A stretch of 64,000 nucleotides of DNA, taken from contig CBDIHI010000005.1 of assembly GCA_965279075.1 (NCBI GenBank), positions 97,220 through 161,219 on the forward strand, written 5' to 3'. The position numbers and the translations under genes were made by a program. The notes beneath the pieces are model-generated. The model saw nothing but the letters and a program-made list of their open reading frames with translations, ran no database searches and was not told the DNA's origin. Shown in pieces: positions 36,585 to 45,093 of the stretch (the stretch's first letter is position 1; every line of letters begins with the position of its first letter). The DNA is from SZAS-79 sp965279075 (GTDB lineage Bacteria > Pseudomonadota > Gammaproteobacteria > Burkholderiales > SG8-39).

Positions 36585-37451
36585 ATGGAACCCGTCGACC
36601 GCCTCCCGCTCTCCCCCGACCTCTCCCGCGAGTCCGTGCCGGTCAAGTTGCCGGACGGCAAGCGCTGCGCGGTGATGATGACCTTCGACTTCGACGCCGA
36701 GACAATGTGGCTGTCGCGCGACACCACCAACGCGCAGCGCCCGGCCCTGATCTCGCACGGCACCTACGCCGCGAAGATCTCGATCCCGGAGATCCTGAAG
36801 GTGCTGAAGGACTGCGGGGTCCCCGCGACCTTCTTCGTGCCCGGCTGGACGGCCGAGAACCACACCGCCCGCGTCGCCGAAATCCTCGAGGCGGGCCACG
36901 AGGTCGGCCACCACGGCTACCTGCATTTCTGGCCCGAGCCGGACAAGCCCGCCGAAGAGGAGCGCGAGATCGAGATGGGGCTGGAGGTGCTGCAGAAGCT
37001 CTTCAAGCTCAAGCCGACCGGCTACCGCTGCCCGGCCGGAGAGACGACGGACCGCCTGATCCCTCTTCTGCAGAAGTACGGCTTTTCGTATGACAGCTCG
37101 TACATGGACGACATCCACCCGTACGTGCACAAGCGCGGCGGCAAGAGTACGGGCGTGGTCGAGATCCCCTGGCACTGGTCGCTCGACGACGTGCCCTACA
37201 CGGTCTACAGCCTCCGCGGGCAACGCGCGATCCAGACCAACGAGCACATCCTCACGATCTGGAAGGAAGAGTTCCACGAGTACTACCAGCGCGGCGCCCT
37301 CTTCGACCTGATCATGCACCCGCAGGCCATCGGCCGACCGTCGCGCCTCGTGATGCTGCGCGAGTTCATCAACTTCGTGCGCTCGTATCCCGGCGTGTGG
37401 TTCGCCACCGGGAGCGAGGTCGCCGACCACGTCCTCAAGGCAACCAAATGA
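36585..37451 (+). CDS. polysaccharide deacetylase-fold hydrolase, cyclic imidase/HpPgdA-like
   Basis: Of 288 residues from ATG 36585; a TTG 39 nt earlier is in frame. The NodB-type metal site is visible as TFDFDAET and HEVGHHGYLHF (the H-x3-H pair), with GYRCPAGE and the C-terminal FDLIMHPQAIGRPSR. Sequence and length fit the subgroup that includes H. pylori PgdA and bacterial cyclic imidases, which open cyclic imides, rather than chitin deacetylases. There is no signal peptide, so it is cytoplasmic. It overlaps the next amidohydrolase by 4 nt. Confidence 0.8.
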   Translation: MEPVDRLPLSPDLSRESVPVKLPDGKRCAVMMTFDFDAETMWLSRDTTNAQRPALISHGTYAAKISIPEILKVLKDCGVPATFFVPGWTAENHTARVAEILEAGHEVGHHGYLHFWPEPDKPAEEEREIEMGLEVLQKLFKLKPTGYRCPAGETTDRLIPLLQKYGFSYDSSYMDDIHPYVHKRGGKSTGVVEIPWHWSLDDVPYTVYSLRGQRAIQTNEHILTIWKEEFHEYYQRGALFDLIMHPQAIGRPSRLVMLREFINFVRSYPGVWFATGSEVADHVLKATK

Positions 37452-38686
37452 CCGCACCCCTGTACGACCTCCTCCTCAAGGGCGGACGCGTCCTCGACCC
37501 CGCCTCGAACGTCGACGCGAAGCTCGACGTCGCGATCAAGGGCGACCGCATCGCGAAGGTGGCGGCCGGCATCGATGCCGCATCGGCGGCGGAAGTGCGG
37601 GATGTTTCCGGCCGGGTGGTCACGCCGGGCCTCATCGACCTGCACGTGCACGTCTACCAGCACGTCACCGATTTTGGCCTCAACCCCGACGATGCCGGCG
37701 TGCATTCGGGCGCGACCACCGTCGTCGACCAGGGCAGCGCGGGTGCCTGGACCTTCGACGGCTTCAAGGTCTTCATGCACGACACGGCGATCACCGAGGT
37801 GCTGTGCTTCCTCTCGGTGAACCTGACCGGCACGCTACGCGGCTCCAAAGGCGGCCCGATCGGGCAGAACCCGACGCTCATCGACCTCGACGTGATGCAG
37901 AAGTTCATCGAGAAGTACCCGGACGTCATCCGCGGCATCAAGGGCCACGGCGAGGCGAGCAGCTGGTCCAACTACGGCAGCGTGATGCTGCAGCGGGCGC
38001 GCGAGATCGCGGACCGCACGAACCTGCCCCTGTACATCCACACCGGCGAATTGTGGAAGGCCGACGAGCGCAACCGCCCGCGGCCCGAAACGGTGCTGCC
38101 CGAAGTGCTGCACTTCGCGAAGCCCGGCGACCTGCTGGCGCACTGCTATTCGAACCGCGAGGACGGCATCCTCGGCAGCCGCAAGAAGCCTTCGCCGGAA
38201 CTGCTCGACGCCGTGGCCTCGGGCGTGCACCTGGACCTCGGCCACGGCGTGAACTTCAGCTTCGACACCGCGCGCCGCATGGTCGACGCGGGGTTGTTTC
38301 CCTACACCATCAGCACCGACGTGCAGGGCGACTTCACCTCCCACAACGACGACTCCAAGCTGGACTTCAGCCTGTGCGGCGCGATGTCGAAACTGATGGC
38401 GCTGGGCATGGGCCTGCCGTCGGTGGTGCGCGCCACCACGCAGCACCCCGCGGAGGTGCTGCGCATGGGCGACGAGATCGGGTCCCTGGCCCCCGGGTCC
38501 CGGGCCGACGTGAGCGTGCTCGAACTCATCGAAGAGCCGTGGACGTTCCACGACCGGCTCGGCGGCTCGCAGCAGGGACGTGCGCGGCTGGTGCCCGGGC
38601 TCGTGGTGCGCAAAGGCAAGGCCCTCGTGCCGACCAACCGGCTGCTGCGTGACGTGGTGCAGGTACGGGACTTGCTCCCGGCCTAG
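37448..38686 (+). CDS. amidohydrolase/deacetylase family metallohydrolase
   Basis: Of 412 residues from ATG 37448. TIM-barrel amidohydrolase with the HxH metal pair in LIDLHVHVYQ, a lysine in GIKGHGEASS that could be carbamylated, histidines in LYIHTGEL and LLAHCYSN, and the catalytic Asp in TISTDVQGDF. It resembles the D-aminoacylase/dihydroorotase-like deacetylase group. Translational coupling to the imidase-like gene suggests sequential hydrolysis, for example opening a ring and then cleaving the half-amide. This is inference. Confidence 0.88.
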   Translation: MTAPLYDLLLKGGRVLDPASNVDAKLDVAIKGDRIAKVAAGIDAASAAEVRDVSGRVVTPGLIDLHVHVYQHVTDFGLNPDDAGVHSGATTVVDQGSAGAWTFDGFKVFMHDTAITEVLCFLSVNLTGTLRGSKGGPIGQNPTLIDLDVMQKFIEKYPDVIRGIKGHGEASSWSNYGSVMLQRAREIADRTNLPLYIHTGELWKADERNRPRPETVLPEVLHFAKPGDLLAHCYSNREDGILGSRKKPSPELLDAVASGVHLDLGHGVNFSFDTARRMVDAGLFPYTISTDVQGDFTSHNDDSKLDFSLCGAMSKLMALGMGLPSVVRATTQHPAEVLRMGDEIGSLAPGSRADVSVLELIEEPWTFHDRLGGSQQGRARLVPGLVVRKGKALVPTNRLLRDVVQVRDLLPA

Positions 38687-38717
38687 CGCGACAAACCCAC
38701 TCAAAAAAAGGATTCCC

Positions 38718-39695
38718 ATGACCGTAGACCTGACACGCCGGCGCCTTGTGGGCGCCCTCGCCGCCGCCGCACTGCCGCTGCCGCTTTCGGCCCAGTCCGA
38801 CTTCCCCTCGAAGCCGATCCGCATCGTCGTGCCTTTCCCGGCGGGCGGGTCGCTCGACAACCTCGGCCGCGTGCTCTCGGCGAAGATGACCGAGACCCTC
38901 GGCCAGAGCGTGGTGGTCGACCCGAAGCCCGGCGGCGCAACGGTGATCGGCACGCAGAACGTGCAGAAGTCCCCGGCCGACGGCTACTCGTTGCTCTTCA
39001 TGGCCAACAGCTTCCTGCTCACGCCCATGCTGATGCAGAAGGCGCCCTGGGACCCGCTGAAGGACTTCACGCCGGTATCGCTCCTTGCGCGCGTGAACCA
39101 GGTGCTGGTGGCGCACCCGAGCTTCGAGCCCCGCTCGGTGAAGGAACTCGTCGCCGCGGCGAAGAAGGCCCCGGGAACCATCAACTTCGCCTCCTTCGGC
39201 AACGGCACGTCCTCGCACCTCGGCGTCGAGCTGTTCAAGAAGGAAGCCGGGATCGACATGACCCACGTGCCCTACAAGGGCGTGGCGCCCGCACTGCAGG
39301 ACGTGCTCGGCGGCCAGGTGAAGCTCTTCCTCACCAACTTCCCCGAGGTGCTGCCGCATATCCAGTCGGGCAGGCTGCGCGCGCTGGCCGTCGCCGACGA
39401 CAAGCGCCTCGCCCAGCTGCCCGACGTGCCCACGTTCGCCGAACAGGGCTTCCCGGGCTTCCTCGTCTACTCGTGGTACGGCTGCGTCGCGCCGGCGGGA
39501 ACGCCGGAGGCCGCCGTCCGCAAGCTGCATGCGGCGTTCGCGCAGGCGCTCAGCGCGCCCGATGTCGTCGAGCGCCTGACGAAGCAGGGCATGGTCATCC
39601 TCAACGCGCCGGGCGAAGAGCTGCGGCGCTTCATGCAGTCCGAGCAGGCACGCTACGCCGAGCCGGTGCGGCTGTCCGGTGCAAAAATCGACTAG
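38718..39695 (+). CDS. Bug/TctC-family solute receptor 2
   Basis: Of 325 residues with a Tat-like or Sec signal (TRRRLVGALAAAALPLPLSA). Blocks FPSKPIRIVVPFPAGGSLDN, VVVDPKPGGATVIG and HVPYKGVAPALQDVLGG identify the family. It follows the amidohydrolase by about 30 nt, so its ligand may be the substrate of that enzyme pair. AAAAAAAGGA precedes the start, a weak ribosome-binding site. Confidence 0.93.
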   Translation: MTVDLTRRRLVGALAAAALPLPLSAQSDFPSKPIRIVVPFPAGGSLDNLGRVLSAKMTETLGQSVVVDPKPGGATVIGTQNVQKSPADGYSLLFMANSFLLTPMLMQKAPWDPLKDFTPVSLLARVNQVLVAHPSFEPRSVKELVAAAKKAPGTINFASFGNGTSSHLGVELFKKEAGIDMTHVPYKGVAPALQDVLGGQVKLFLTNFPEVLPHIQSGRLRALAVADDKRLAQLPDVPTFAEQGFPGFLVYSWYGCVAPAGTPEAAVRKLHAAFAQALSAPDVVERLTKQGMVILNAPGEELRRFMQSEQARYAEPVRLSGAKID

Positions 39696-39713
39696 CGCAA
39701 TCCTGGAGCCCCC

Positions 39714-40517
39714 ATGCTGAAATTTTCCGCGAACCTCACCATGCTCTACAACGAGGTCGGCTTCCTCGAGCGCTTCGGGCTCGCGGCCAAAGCGGGCTTC
39801 AAGGGCTGCGAATTCAAGGACCCCTTCGCCTACAGCAAGGCCGACGTGGTCGCCGCGCTGAAGGACAGCGGCATGGAGCCGGCGCTGTTCAACGCGCCGG
39901 CTGGCGACTGGGCCGGCGGCGAGCGCGGCATCGGCTGCCTTCCGGGCCGCGAAGCCGAGCTGCGCGAGGGCATCGCGATGACGATCGACTACGCGCTGGC
40001 CCTCAACTGCAAGCGCATCAACCTGCTCGGCGGCATCCCGCCCAAGGGCACCGACCCGAAACTGGTGCGGCAGACCTTCGTCAGCAACCTCAAGTACGCC
40101 GCCGCCGAACTCGGGAAGCACGACATCCGCCTCGTGATCGAACCGGTCAACACCTACAACTCGCCCGGCGTGTTCCTGACCCGCACCGACCAGGCGGCGG
40201 AGATCATCCGCGACGTGGGTGCCGACAACCTCGGCATCGAGTACGACGTGTACCAGGCGCAGCTGATGGAAGGCGACCTGACCAACACGATCCGCAAGTA
40301 CATGCCGCTTATCTGGCACATGCAGGTGGCCGACGTGCCGAGCCGCGCGGAGCCCGGCACCGGCGAGATCAACTACGAGCACGTGCTCGGCGTGATCGAC
40401 AAGGCCGGCTACCAGGGCTGGATCGGCTGCGACTACGAGCCCTCCACCGCGACCACCAACGCAAGCTTCGGCTGGATGCGCAACTGGGACCCGGTGATCG
40501 CGAAAGCCGCGGCGTGA
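39714..40517 (+). CDS. hydroxypyruvate isomerase-like TIM-barrel protein
   Basis: Of 267 residues in the xylose-isomerase-like (AP endonuclease 2) fold. The metal and acid-base glutamates lie in RLVIEPVNTYNSPG and GWIGCDYEPS, and LLGGIPPKG is a substrate-loop segment. Hyi interconverts hydroxypyruvate and tartronate semialdehyde. With a ThDP enzyme and a glyoxylate-type aminotransferase in the same region, glyoxylate-derived C3 metabolism is plausible. It starts 18 nt after the second Bug receptor. Confidence 0.85.
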   Translation: MLKFSANLTMLYNEVGFLERFGLAAKAGFKGCEFKDPFAYSKADVVAALKDSGMEPALFNAPAGDWAGGERGIGCLPGREAELREGIAMTIDYALALNCKRINLLGGIPPKGTDPKLVRQTFVSNLKYAAAELGKHDIRLVIEPVNTYNSPGVFLTRTDQAAEIIRDVGADNLGIEYDVYQAQLMEGDLTNTIRKYMPLIWHMQVADVPSRAEPGTGEINYEHVLGVIDKAGYQGWIGCDYEPSTATTNASFGWMRNWDPVIAKAAA

Positions 40518-40546
40518 CCCCGGGCTGAGGGCGGTGCGGCCCCGGG

Positions 40547-40597
40547 TTGACGCCGGGGGATGTCGGAAATAAGATACATATCAAGGGCATATGTATC
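40547..40597 (+). promoter_or_regulatory. sigma-70 promoter with overlapping palindromic operator
   Basis: TTGACG (40547-40552) and TAAGAT (40570-40575), spacer 17. A perfect 9-bp inverted repeat GATACATAT (40573-40581) and ATATGTATC (40589-40597), with 7 nt between, covers the -10 end and start site. A third half-site GATACA follows at 40604. A repressor bound here would block the Bug receptors downstream. Either IclR protein is a candidate. Confidence 0.6.
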
Positions 40598-40640
40598 AAT
40601 TTCTGATACACCGTAGACCCGTCCAAGAGGGAGTCCCGCC

Positions 40641-41624
40641 ATGAACCTTCGCCAGTCGCTGCCCGTCCTCGGTCGTACGCTGCTTGCCGCCGGCGTCATT
40701 GCGGTGGCCCTCCCGGCCGCCGCGCAGACGTTCCCGGACAAGCCCGTCCACCTGGTCGTCCCCTTCACGCCGGCGGGATCGACCTCGATCCTCGCGCGCC
40801 TGCTTGCGCAGTACCTCGGGCCGCGCTACAGCCAGCCGGTCATCGTCGAGAACAAGCCCGGCGCGGGCGCCCACCTCGGCGCGGAGTTCGTCGCCAAGGC
40901 ACCGCCGGACGGCCACACGCTGCTGCTCGGCACGATCGGCATCCACGCCGCATCCGCGCTCTACCCCAAGCTGCCTTACGACCCGGCCAAGGACCTGCAA
41001 CCGGTCATGGTCGCGGTCGACCTGCCGCTCGCCCTGGTGGTGAACCCGTCCTTCCCGGCGAAGTCGGTGCAGGAGTTCCTCGCGCTCGCCAAGGCGAAGC
41101 CCGGCGAGATCAACTTCGGCTCGGCCGGCTCTGGCTCCTCGACCCACATGACCGGCGAACTCTTCCAGCTCATGGCGGGCGTCAAGCTCACGCACATCCC
41201 CTACAAGGGCAGCATGCCCGCGGTTCAGGACGTCATGGGCGGGCAGACGCAGGCGATGTTCGAGCAGCTGCCCACCATCCTCCCGCAGATCCAGTCGGGG
41301 CGGCTGCGGCCGCTCGGCGTCACGAGCAAGGCGCGCGCGCCGGCCCTGCCGAACGTGCCGACCATCGCCGAGTCGGGCGTGCCGGGCTACGAATCCACCG
41401 CGTGGTTCACCGTGGCGACTTCGGCCAAGGTGCCGGCCCCGATCGTCCAGAAACTCAACGCCGACCTGAACGCGGTGCTCGCCAACCCCGAAGTCCAGGC
41501 GAAGCTCAAGGACCTCGGCATGAGCGCGGTCGGCGGCAGCACGGACTTCGCGGCGAAGTACTTCGCCTCCGAAACGGAGAAATGGACGCGGGTGATCCGC
41601 GCCGGCAACCTGAGGGTCGACTGA
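40641..41624 (+). CDS. Bug/TctC-family solute receptor 3
   Basis: Of 327 residues with a signal peptide (ending PAAAQT). Motifs FPDKPVHLVVPFTPAGSTS, VIVENKPGAGAHLG, HIPYKGSMPAVQDVMGG. GAGGGAG-type spacing is replaced by AAGAGGGAG before the ATG, a good ribosome-binding site. It is under the operator-bearing promoter and overlaps receptor 4 (TGATG). Confidence 0.93.
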   Translation: MNLRQSLPVLGRTLLAAGVIAVALPAAAQTFPDKPVHLVVPFTPAGSTSILARLLAQYLGPRYSQPVIVENKPGAGAHLGAEFVAKAPPDGHTLLLGTIGIHAASALYPKLPYDPAKDLQPVMVAVDLPLALVVNPSFPAKSVQEFLALAKAKPGEINFGSAGSGSSTHMTGELFQLMAGVKLTHIPYKGSMPAVQDVMGGQTQAMFEQLPTILPQIQSGRLRPLGVTSKARAPALPNVPTIAESGVPGYESTAWFTVATSAKVPAPIVQKLNADLNAVLANPEVQAKLKDLGMSAVGGSTDFAAKYFASETEKWTRVIRAGNLRVD

Positions 41625-42613
41625 TGGCCGCGCGCATGACGGCCCGGGGCTCCGGACTGGTAGCGTCGCTCGCCGCCGCGCTGGCGGTCCTGGCGGGACC
41701 CGGCCCCGCCCGGGCGGACTATCCCGACAAGCCGATCACCATCGTGGTGCCCTTCCCGCCGGGCGGGGCCACCGACATCCTCGCGCGCCTCCTCGGGCAG
41801 AAGCTGTCCGACGCCGTGAAGCAGCCGGTCCTCGTCGACAACAAGGCGGGCGCCACCGGCGCGATAGGGCTGACGCACGTCGCACGCTCCACCCCGGACG
41901 GTTACACCCTGGCGATCGCCACGGCCAGTTCGCTGGCCGCCAATCCCGCGGTAAGCAAGGTCCCCTTCGACCCGGTCAGGGACTTTTCGCCGATCGGGAT
42001 CATCGCCCTCGAGCCGATGGGACTCGCGGTGCACCCTTCGGTGAAAGCCGCCAATGTGCGCGAGCTGATCGCGCTCGCGAAATCGAAGCCGGGCGGCCTC
42101 AACATGGCCTCTTTCGGCACCGGCTCGGTGTCGCACCTTGCCGGCGAGCTGTTCAATTCCGTGGCCGGCACGAAGATGACGCACGTGCCCTACAAGGGCG
42201 CCGCGCCGGCGGCTGCGGACCTGATCGCCGGGCAGGTGGACCTGATGTTCAACTCGATTTCGGTCTTCATCGCACCCGCCAAGTCGGGAAAGCTGCGCCT
42301 CATCGCGACGGCGGGGAGCGCGCGCTCGGCCGTGCTTCCCGACCTGCCGACGGTGGCGGAGTCCGGGCTGCCCGGGTTCGACGCTGGCACCTGGCACGCC
42401 TTCATCGGGCCGGCGGGCATGCAGGCCGAGGTGGTCGCGCTGCTGTCGCGCGAGTTCGGGCGCGCCCTCAACCTGCCCGAGGTGAAGGAAAGGATCGCCG
42501 CCATGAGCCTGGAGCCGCAGAGCATGACCCCGGCCCAGCTAGCAGCCACCCTCCAGCGCGATGCGGCGAAGTGGAAGCGCATCGTGGCGGAGGCTGGAAT
42601 CAAGCTCGATTAA
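41624..42613 (+). CDS. Bug/TctC-family solute receptor 4
   Basis: Of 329 residues; ATG 41624 shares one base with the previous stop. Signal peptide (LAAALAVLAGPGPARA), then YPDKPITIVVPFPPGGATD, VLVDNKAGATGAIG and HVPYKGAAPAAADLIAG. It is closely related in layout to receptor 3, suggesting tandem duplication, but the two differ along their length and probably bind different ligands. Confidence 0.92.
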   Translation: MAARMTARGSGLVASLAAALAVLAGPGPARADYPDKPITIVVPFPPGGATDILARLLGQKLSDAVKQPVLVDNKAGATGAIGLTHVARSTPDGYTLAIATASSLAANPAVSKVPFDPVRDFSPIGIIALEPMGLAVHPSVKAANVRELIALAKSKPGGLNMASFGTGSVSHLAGELFNSVAGTKMTHVPYKGAAPAAADLIAGQVDLMFNSISVFIAPAKSGKLRLIATAGSARSAVLPDLPTVAESGLPGFDAGTWHAFIGPAGMQAEVVALLSREFGRALNLPEVKERIAAMSLEPQSMTPAQLAATLQRDAAKWKRIVAEAGIKLD

Positions 42614-42626
42614 CGGGAGAATCGCG

Positions 42627-42974
42627 ATGTACGTCGAAGAACGCATGTACCAGCTCCACCCCGGCAAGGTGCCGGAGTACTTCCACCACTACGAGACGCA
42701 CGGCATGCCGGTGCAGCTGCGCCACCAGCCGCACATGCTCGGCTACTACACGCCCGAGATCGGGCCGCAGAACATGGTCGTGCACATGTGGGCCTACGAC
42801 GACCTGAACCAGCGCGAGCGCTGCCGCATCGCGCTGTTCGCCGACCCGGACTGGCAGTCGTACCGGCCCAAGATCCACCCGCTGCTCATGAAGATGGAGA
42901 CCCGCATGATGAAGTGCGCCCCCTTCTTCCTGGAGCGCCTGAAGCGGATGCTGGCCGCGGACAAGGCGGGATGA
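42627..42974 (+). CDS. NIPSNAP family protein
   Basis: Of 115 residues, a ferredoxin-like dimeric alpha/beta-barrel. Signatures are YVEERMYQLHPGKVPEYFHHYE, LGYYTPEIGPQNMVVHMWAYDDLNQRE and the DPDWQSYRPK segment. GGGAGA precedes ATG 42627. The family has no clear general function; bacterial members sit in catabolic operons and may be accessory enzymes. Its stop overlaps the start of Bug receptor 5. Confidence 0.88.
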   Translation: MYVEERMYQLHPGKVPEYFHHYETHGMPVQLRHQPHMLGYYTPEIGPQNMVVHMWAYDDLNQRERCRIALFADPDWQSYRPKIHPLLMKMETRMMKCAPFFLERLKRMLAADKAG

Positions 42975-43942
42975 GCATGCGCCACCGCCTGTTACCGCTG
43001 CTGCTCGCTGGATGCGCCCTCGTGCTTGCGGGCGCGTCGCACGCCCAGGAGTTCCCGACCCGCCCGATCCGGCTTTACGTGGGCTTCACGCCGGGCACGG
43101 GCATCGACGTGGTCGCGCGCATCGTCGCGGCCGAAGTGTCGAAGACCCTGTCGCAACCGGTGGTGGTGGACAACAAGGCCGGCGCGGGCGGCAATATCGC
43201 CGGCGACGCGACCGCGAAAGCCGCGCCGGACGGGTATTCGCTGCACTGGGCGGCGCCCGGGTCGGCCGTGATCAACCACCACCTCAACAAGGCGATGCCG
43301 TACGCCTACAAGGACCTGGTGCCGGTCAGCCTGGTCGGCATCGTCCCGCTGGTGGTGATCGTCCCCACGCAGTCCCCGCACAAGTCGCTTTCCGATCTCG
43401 TCGCGGCGATGCGCGCCAACCCGGGCAAGCTCAGCTACGGCACGCCCGGCATCGGCACCTCCAACCACATGGCGACGGAGTTGTTCCTGTTCACGGCGAA
43501 GGTCCGCGCCACGCACGTCCCGTACAAGGGCTCGGCCGCCACGCAGGACCTGCTCGCCGGGAACCTCGACTTCATCTTCGACTCGATCACGACCGCCACG
43601 CCGTTCATCACCAGCGGCAAGGTGCGCCCGCTCGCGCTGTCGACCGCGATGCGCTCGCCGCTGCTGCCCGAGGTCACCACCATCGCCGAGCAGGGCTACC
43701 CGGGCTACGAAGCCTCCAACTGGTACGCGGTGATGGCGCCGCAGGGCACGCCGCCCGCGATCCTGCAGAAGCTCAATGCCGAGTTCGTCAAGGCCTCGCG
43801 CACCCCCGAGGTGGAAAAGCGCATGCAGTCGCTCGGCGTGATCGTCGTCGGCTCCACGCAGGAGGAACTGCGCAAGTTCGTCGATGGGCAGTACGCGGCG
43901 ATCGGGCGCGTGGTGAAGGAAGCCGGCATCCGGGCGGAATGA
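42971..43942 (+). CDS. Bug/TctC-family solute receptor 5
   Basis: Of 323 residues, starting at ATG 42971 overlapping the NIPSNAP stop. Signal peptide (LLPLLLAGCALVLAGASHA) with a cysteine that could make a lipobox, then FPTRPIRLYVGFTPGTGID, VVVDNKAGAGGNIAGD and HVPYKGSAATQDLLAG. The GFTPGTGIDV variant of the first ligand loop differs from the other four receptors. Confidence 0.92.
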   Translation: MSMRHRLLPLLLAGCALVLAGASHAQEFPTRPIRLYVGFTPGTGIDVVARIVAAEVSKTLSQPVVVDNKAGAGGNIAGDATAKAAPDGYSLHWAAPGSAVINHHLNKAMPYAYKDLVPVSLVGIVPLVVIVPTQSPHKSLSDLVAAMRANPGKLSYGTPGIGTSNHMATELFLFTAKVRATHVPYKGSAATQDLLAGNLDFIFDSITTATPFITSGKVRPLALSTAMRSPLLPEVTTIAEQGYPGYEASNWYAVMAPQGTPPAILQKLNAEFVKASRTPEVEKRMQSLGVIVVGSTQEELRKFVDGQYAAIGRVVKEAGIRAE

Positions 43943-43952
43943 GGCGGCTGCA

Positions 43953-45089
43953 GTGTTCGCGCTGAAGGAGGCCAGCGCCGTCGCGCGGGAGCCCGACGTC
44001 GCCGCCGCGGTCGATGCGGTCGAGCGATACCTGCTGTCCGCTTCCGGCCCCGGGCCGTTCCGCCAGGCGCGCAACAGCGCCGACGCGGCGCCGGACCGGG
44101 CTGCGTACAAGGGCCTTGCGGACCTCGGCATCGCGCATGCGTTCGTGCCCGAGGCGCAGGGCGGGTCGGGCCTCCCCGCGGGCGCGGGCGCGCTGCTCGC
44201 CGAGCGCCTCGGATGGTCGCTCGCGCGCGAGCCTTTCGTCGAGAACGTGGTCCTGCCGGTGTCGCTGCTGCTCGCGCTGGGAGCGACGTCGCTCGTCGAA
44301 GCCGTCGGCGGCGAAACCTATTGCGTTGCATGGCAGGAAGGCGACTTCGCGCTGCCCGGCGCGGGAACGATCGCCACGACGGCCACGCCCGAAGGGTCAG
44401 GGTTCCGGCTGCGGGGGACGAAACGCTTCGTGATGGGCGCACGCGCCAGCACCCGCATGCTGGTGCTCGCATCCCTCGCGGGCGTGCCGGTGGTCGCCTG
44501 CGTCCCTGCATCCGCTGCGACACGGCAGGACAAGGCGCTGGCCGACGGCACCTGCTGGTCGGACGTCGCTTTCGACACCACAGTCGACGCCGCAGGCCTC
44601 CTCGGGCGCGGCGAGGCCTGCATCGCAGCGCTCACCCGTGCGCTCGACCTCGCCAGCCTCGCGATCGCGGGCCAGCTGCACGGCCTGCAATCGAAGATCC
44701 TCGCGCTGACGCTCGAGTACCTCAATACGCGCGTGCAGTTCGACAAGCCGCTCGGCGCGTTCCAGGCGCTGCAGCATCGCGCCGTGGCGTTGTACAACCA
44801 CGCGCAGGTCACCCGCTTCCTGCTCGGCGAGGCGGTCGACGCGCTCGGCGCCGATGCCCCGGCGGCGACGCTGGCCTCGTACGCCAGCCGCGCCAAGGCA
44901 AGGGCGGCGGATGCCGCCCTGCGCATCGCCAAGGAAGGCATCCAGATGCACGGCGGCATCGGCTTCAGCGACGAGTACGACCTCGGGCTGTACGTGAAGC
45001 GGGTGCTGGTGCTGTCGGCGTGGCTCGGCACCGCCGACTGGCACCGGCGGCGCTACGCCTCGCTCGGCCCCTCGGGCATGGAGGCCTAG
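43953..45089 (+). CDS. acyl-CoA dehydrogenase 1
   Basis: Of 378 residues, starting with GTG. N-terminal helical domain (LGIAHAFVPEAQGGSGLP), middle beta domain, and a C-terminal helical domain with LNTRVQFDKPLGAFQALQH and the FAD-site IQMHGGIGFSDEYDL. The middle domain is shorter and less conserved than in classical members, as in the FadE-like partners of heterodimeric dehydrogenases. It is 4 nt upstream of dehydrogenase 2, so a heteromeric pair is possible. Confidence 0.87.
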   Translation: MFALKEASAVAREPDVAAAVDAVERYLLSASGPGPFRQARNSADAAPDRAAYKGLADLGIAHAFVPEAQGGSGLPAGAGALLAERLGWSLAREPFVENVVLPVSLLLALGATSLVEAVGGETYCVAWQEGDFALPGAGTIATTATPEGSGFRLRGTKRFVMGARASTRMLVLASLAGVPVVACVPASAATRQDKALADGTCWSDVAFDTTVDAAGLLGRGEACIAALTRALDLASLAIAGQLHGLQSKILALTLEYLNTRVQFDKPLGAFQALQHRAVALYNHAQVTRFLLGEAVDALGADAPAATLASYASRAKARAADAALRIAKEGIQMHGGIGFSDEYDLGLYVKRVLVLSAWLGTADWHRRRYASLGPSGMEA

Positions 45090-45093
45090 GCGC

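Noticed and set aside
40518..40560. Terminator after the isomerase-like gene
   Set aside because: CCCGGG-based pairing exists, but the arms are imperfect and no T-run follows; the downstream part is better explained as a promoter.
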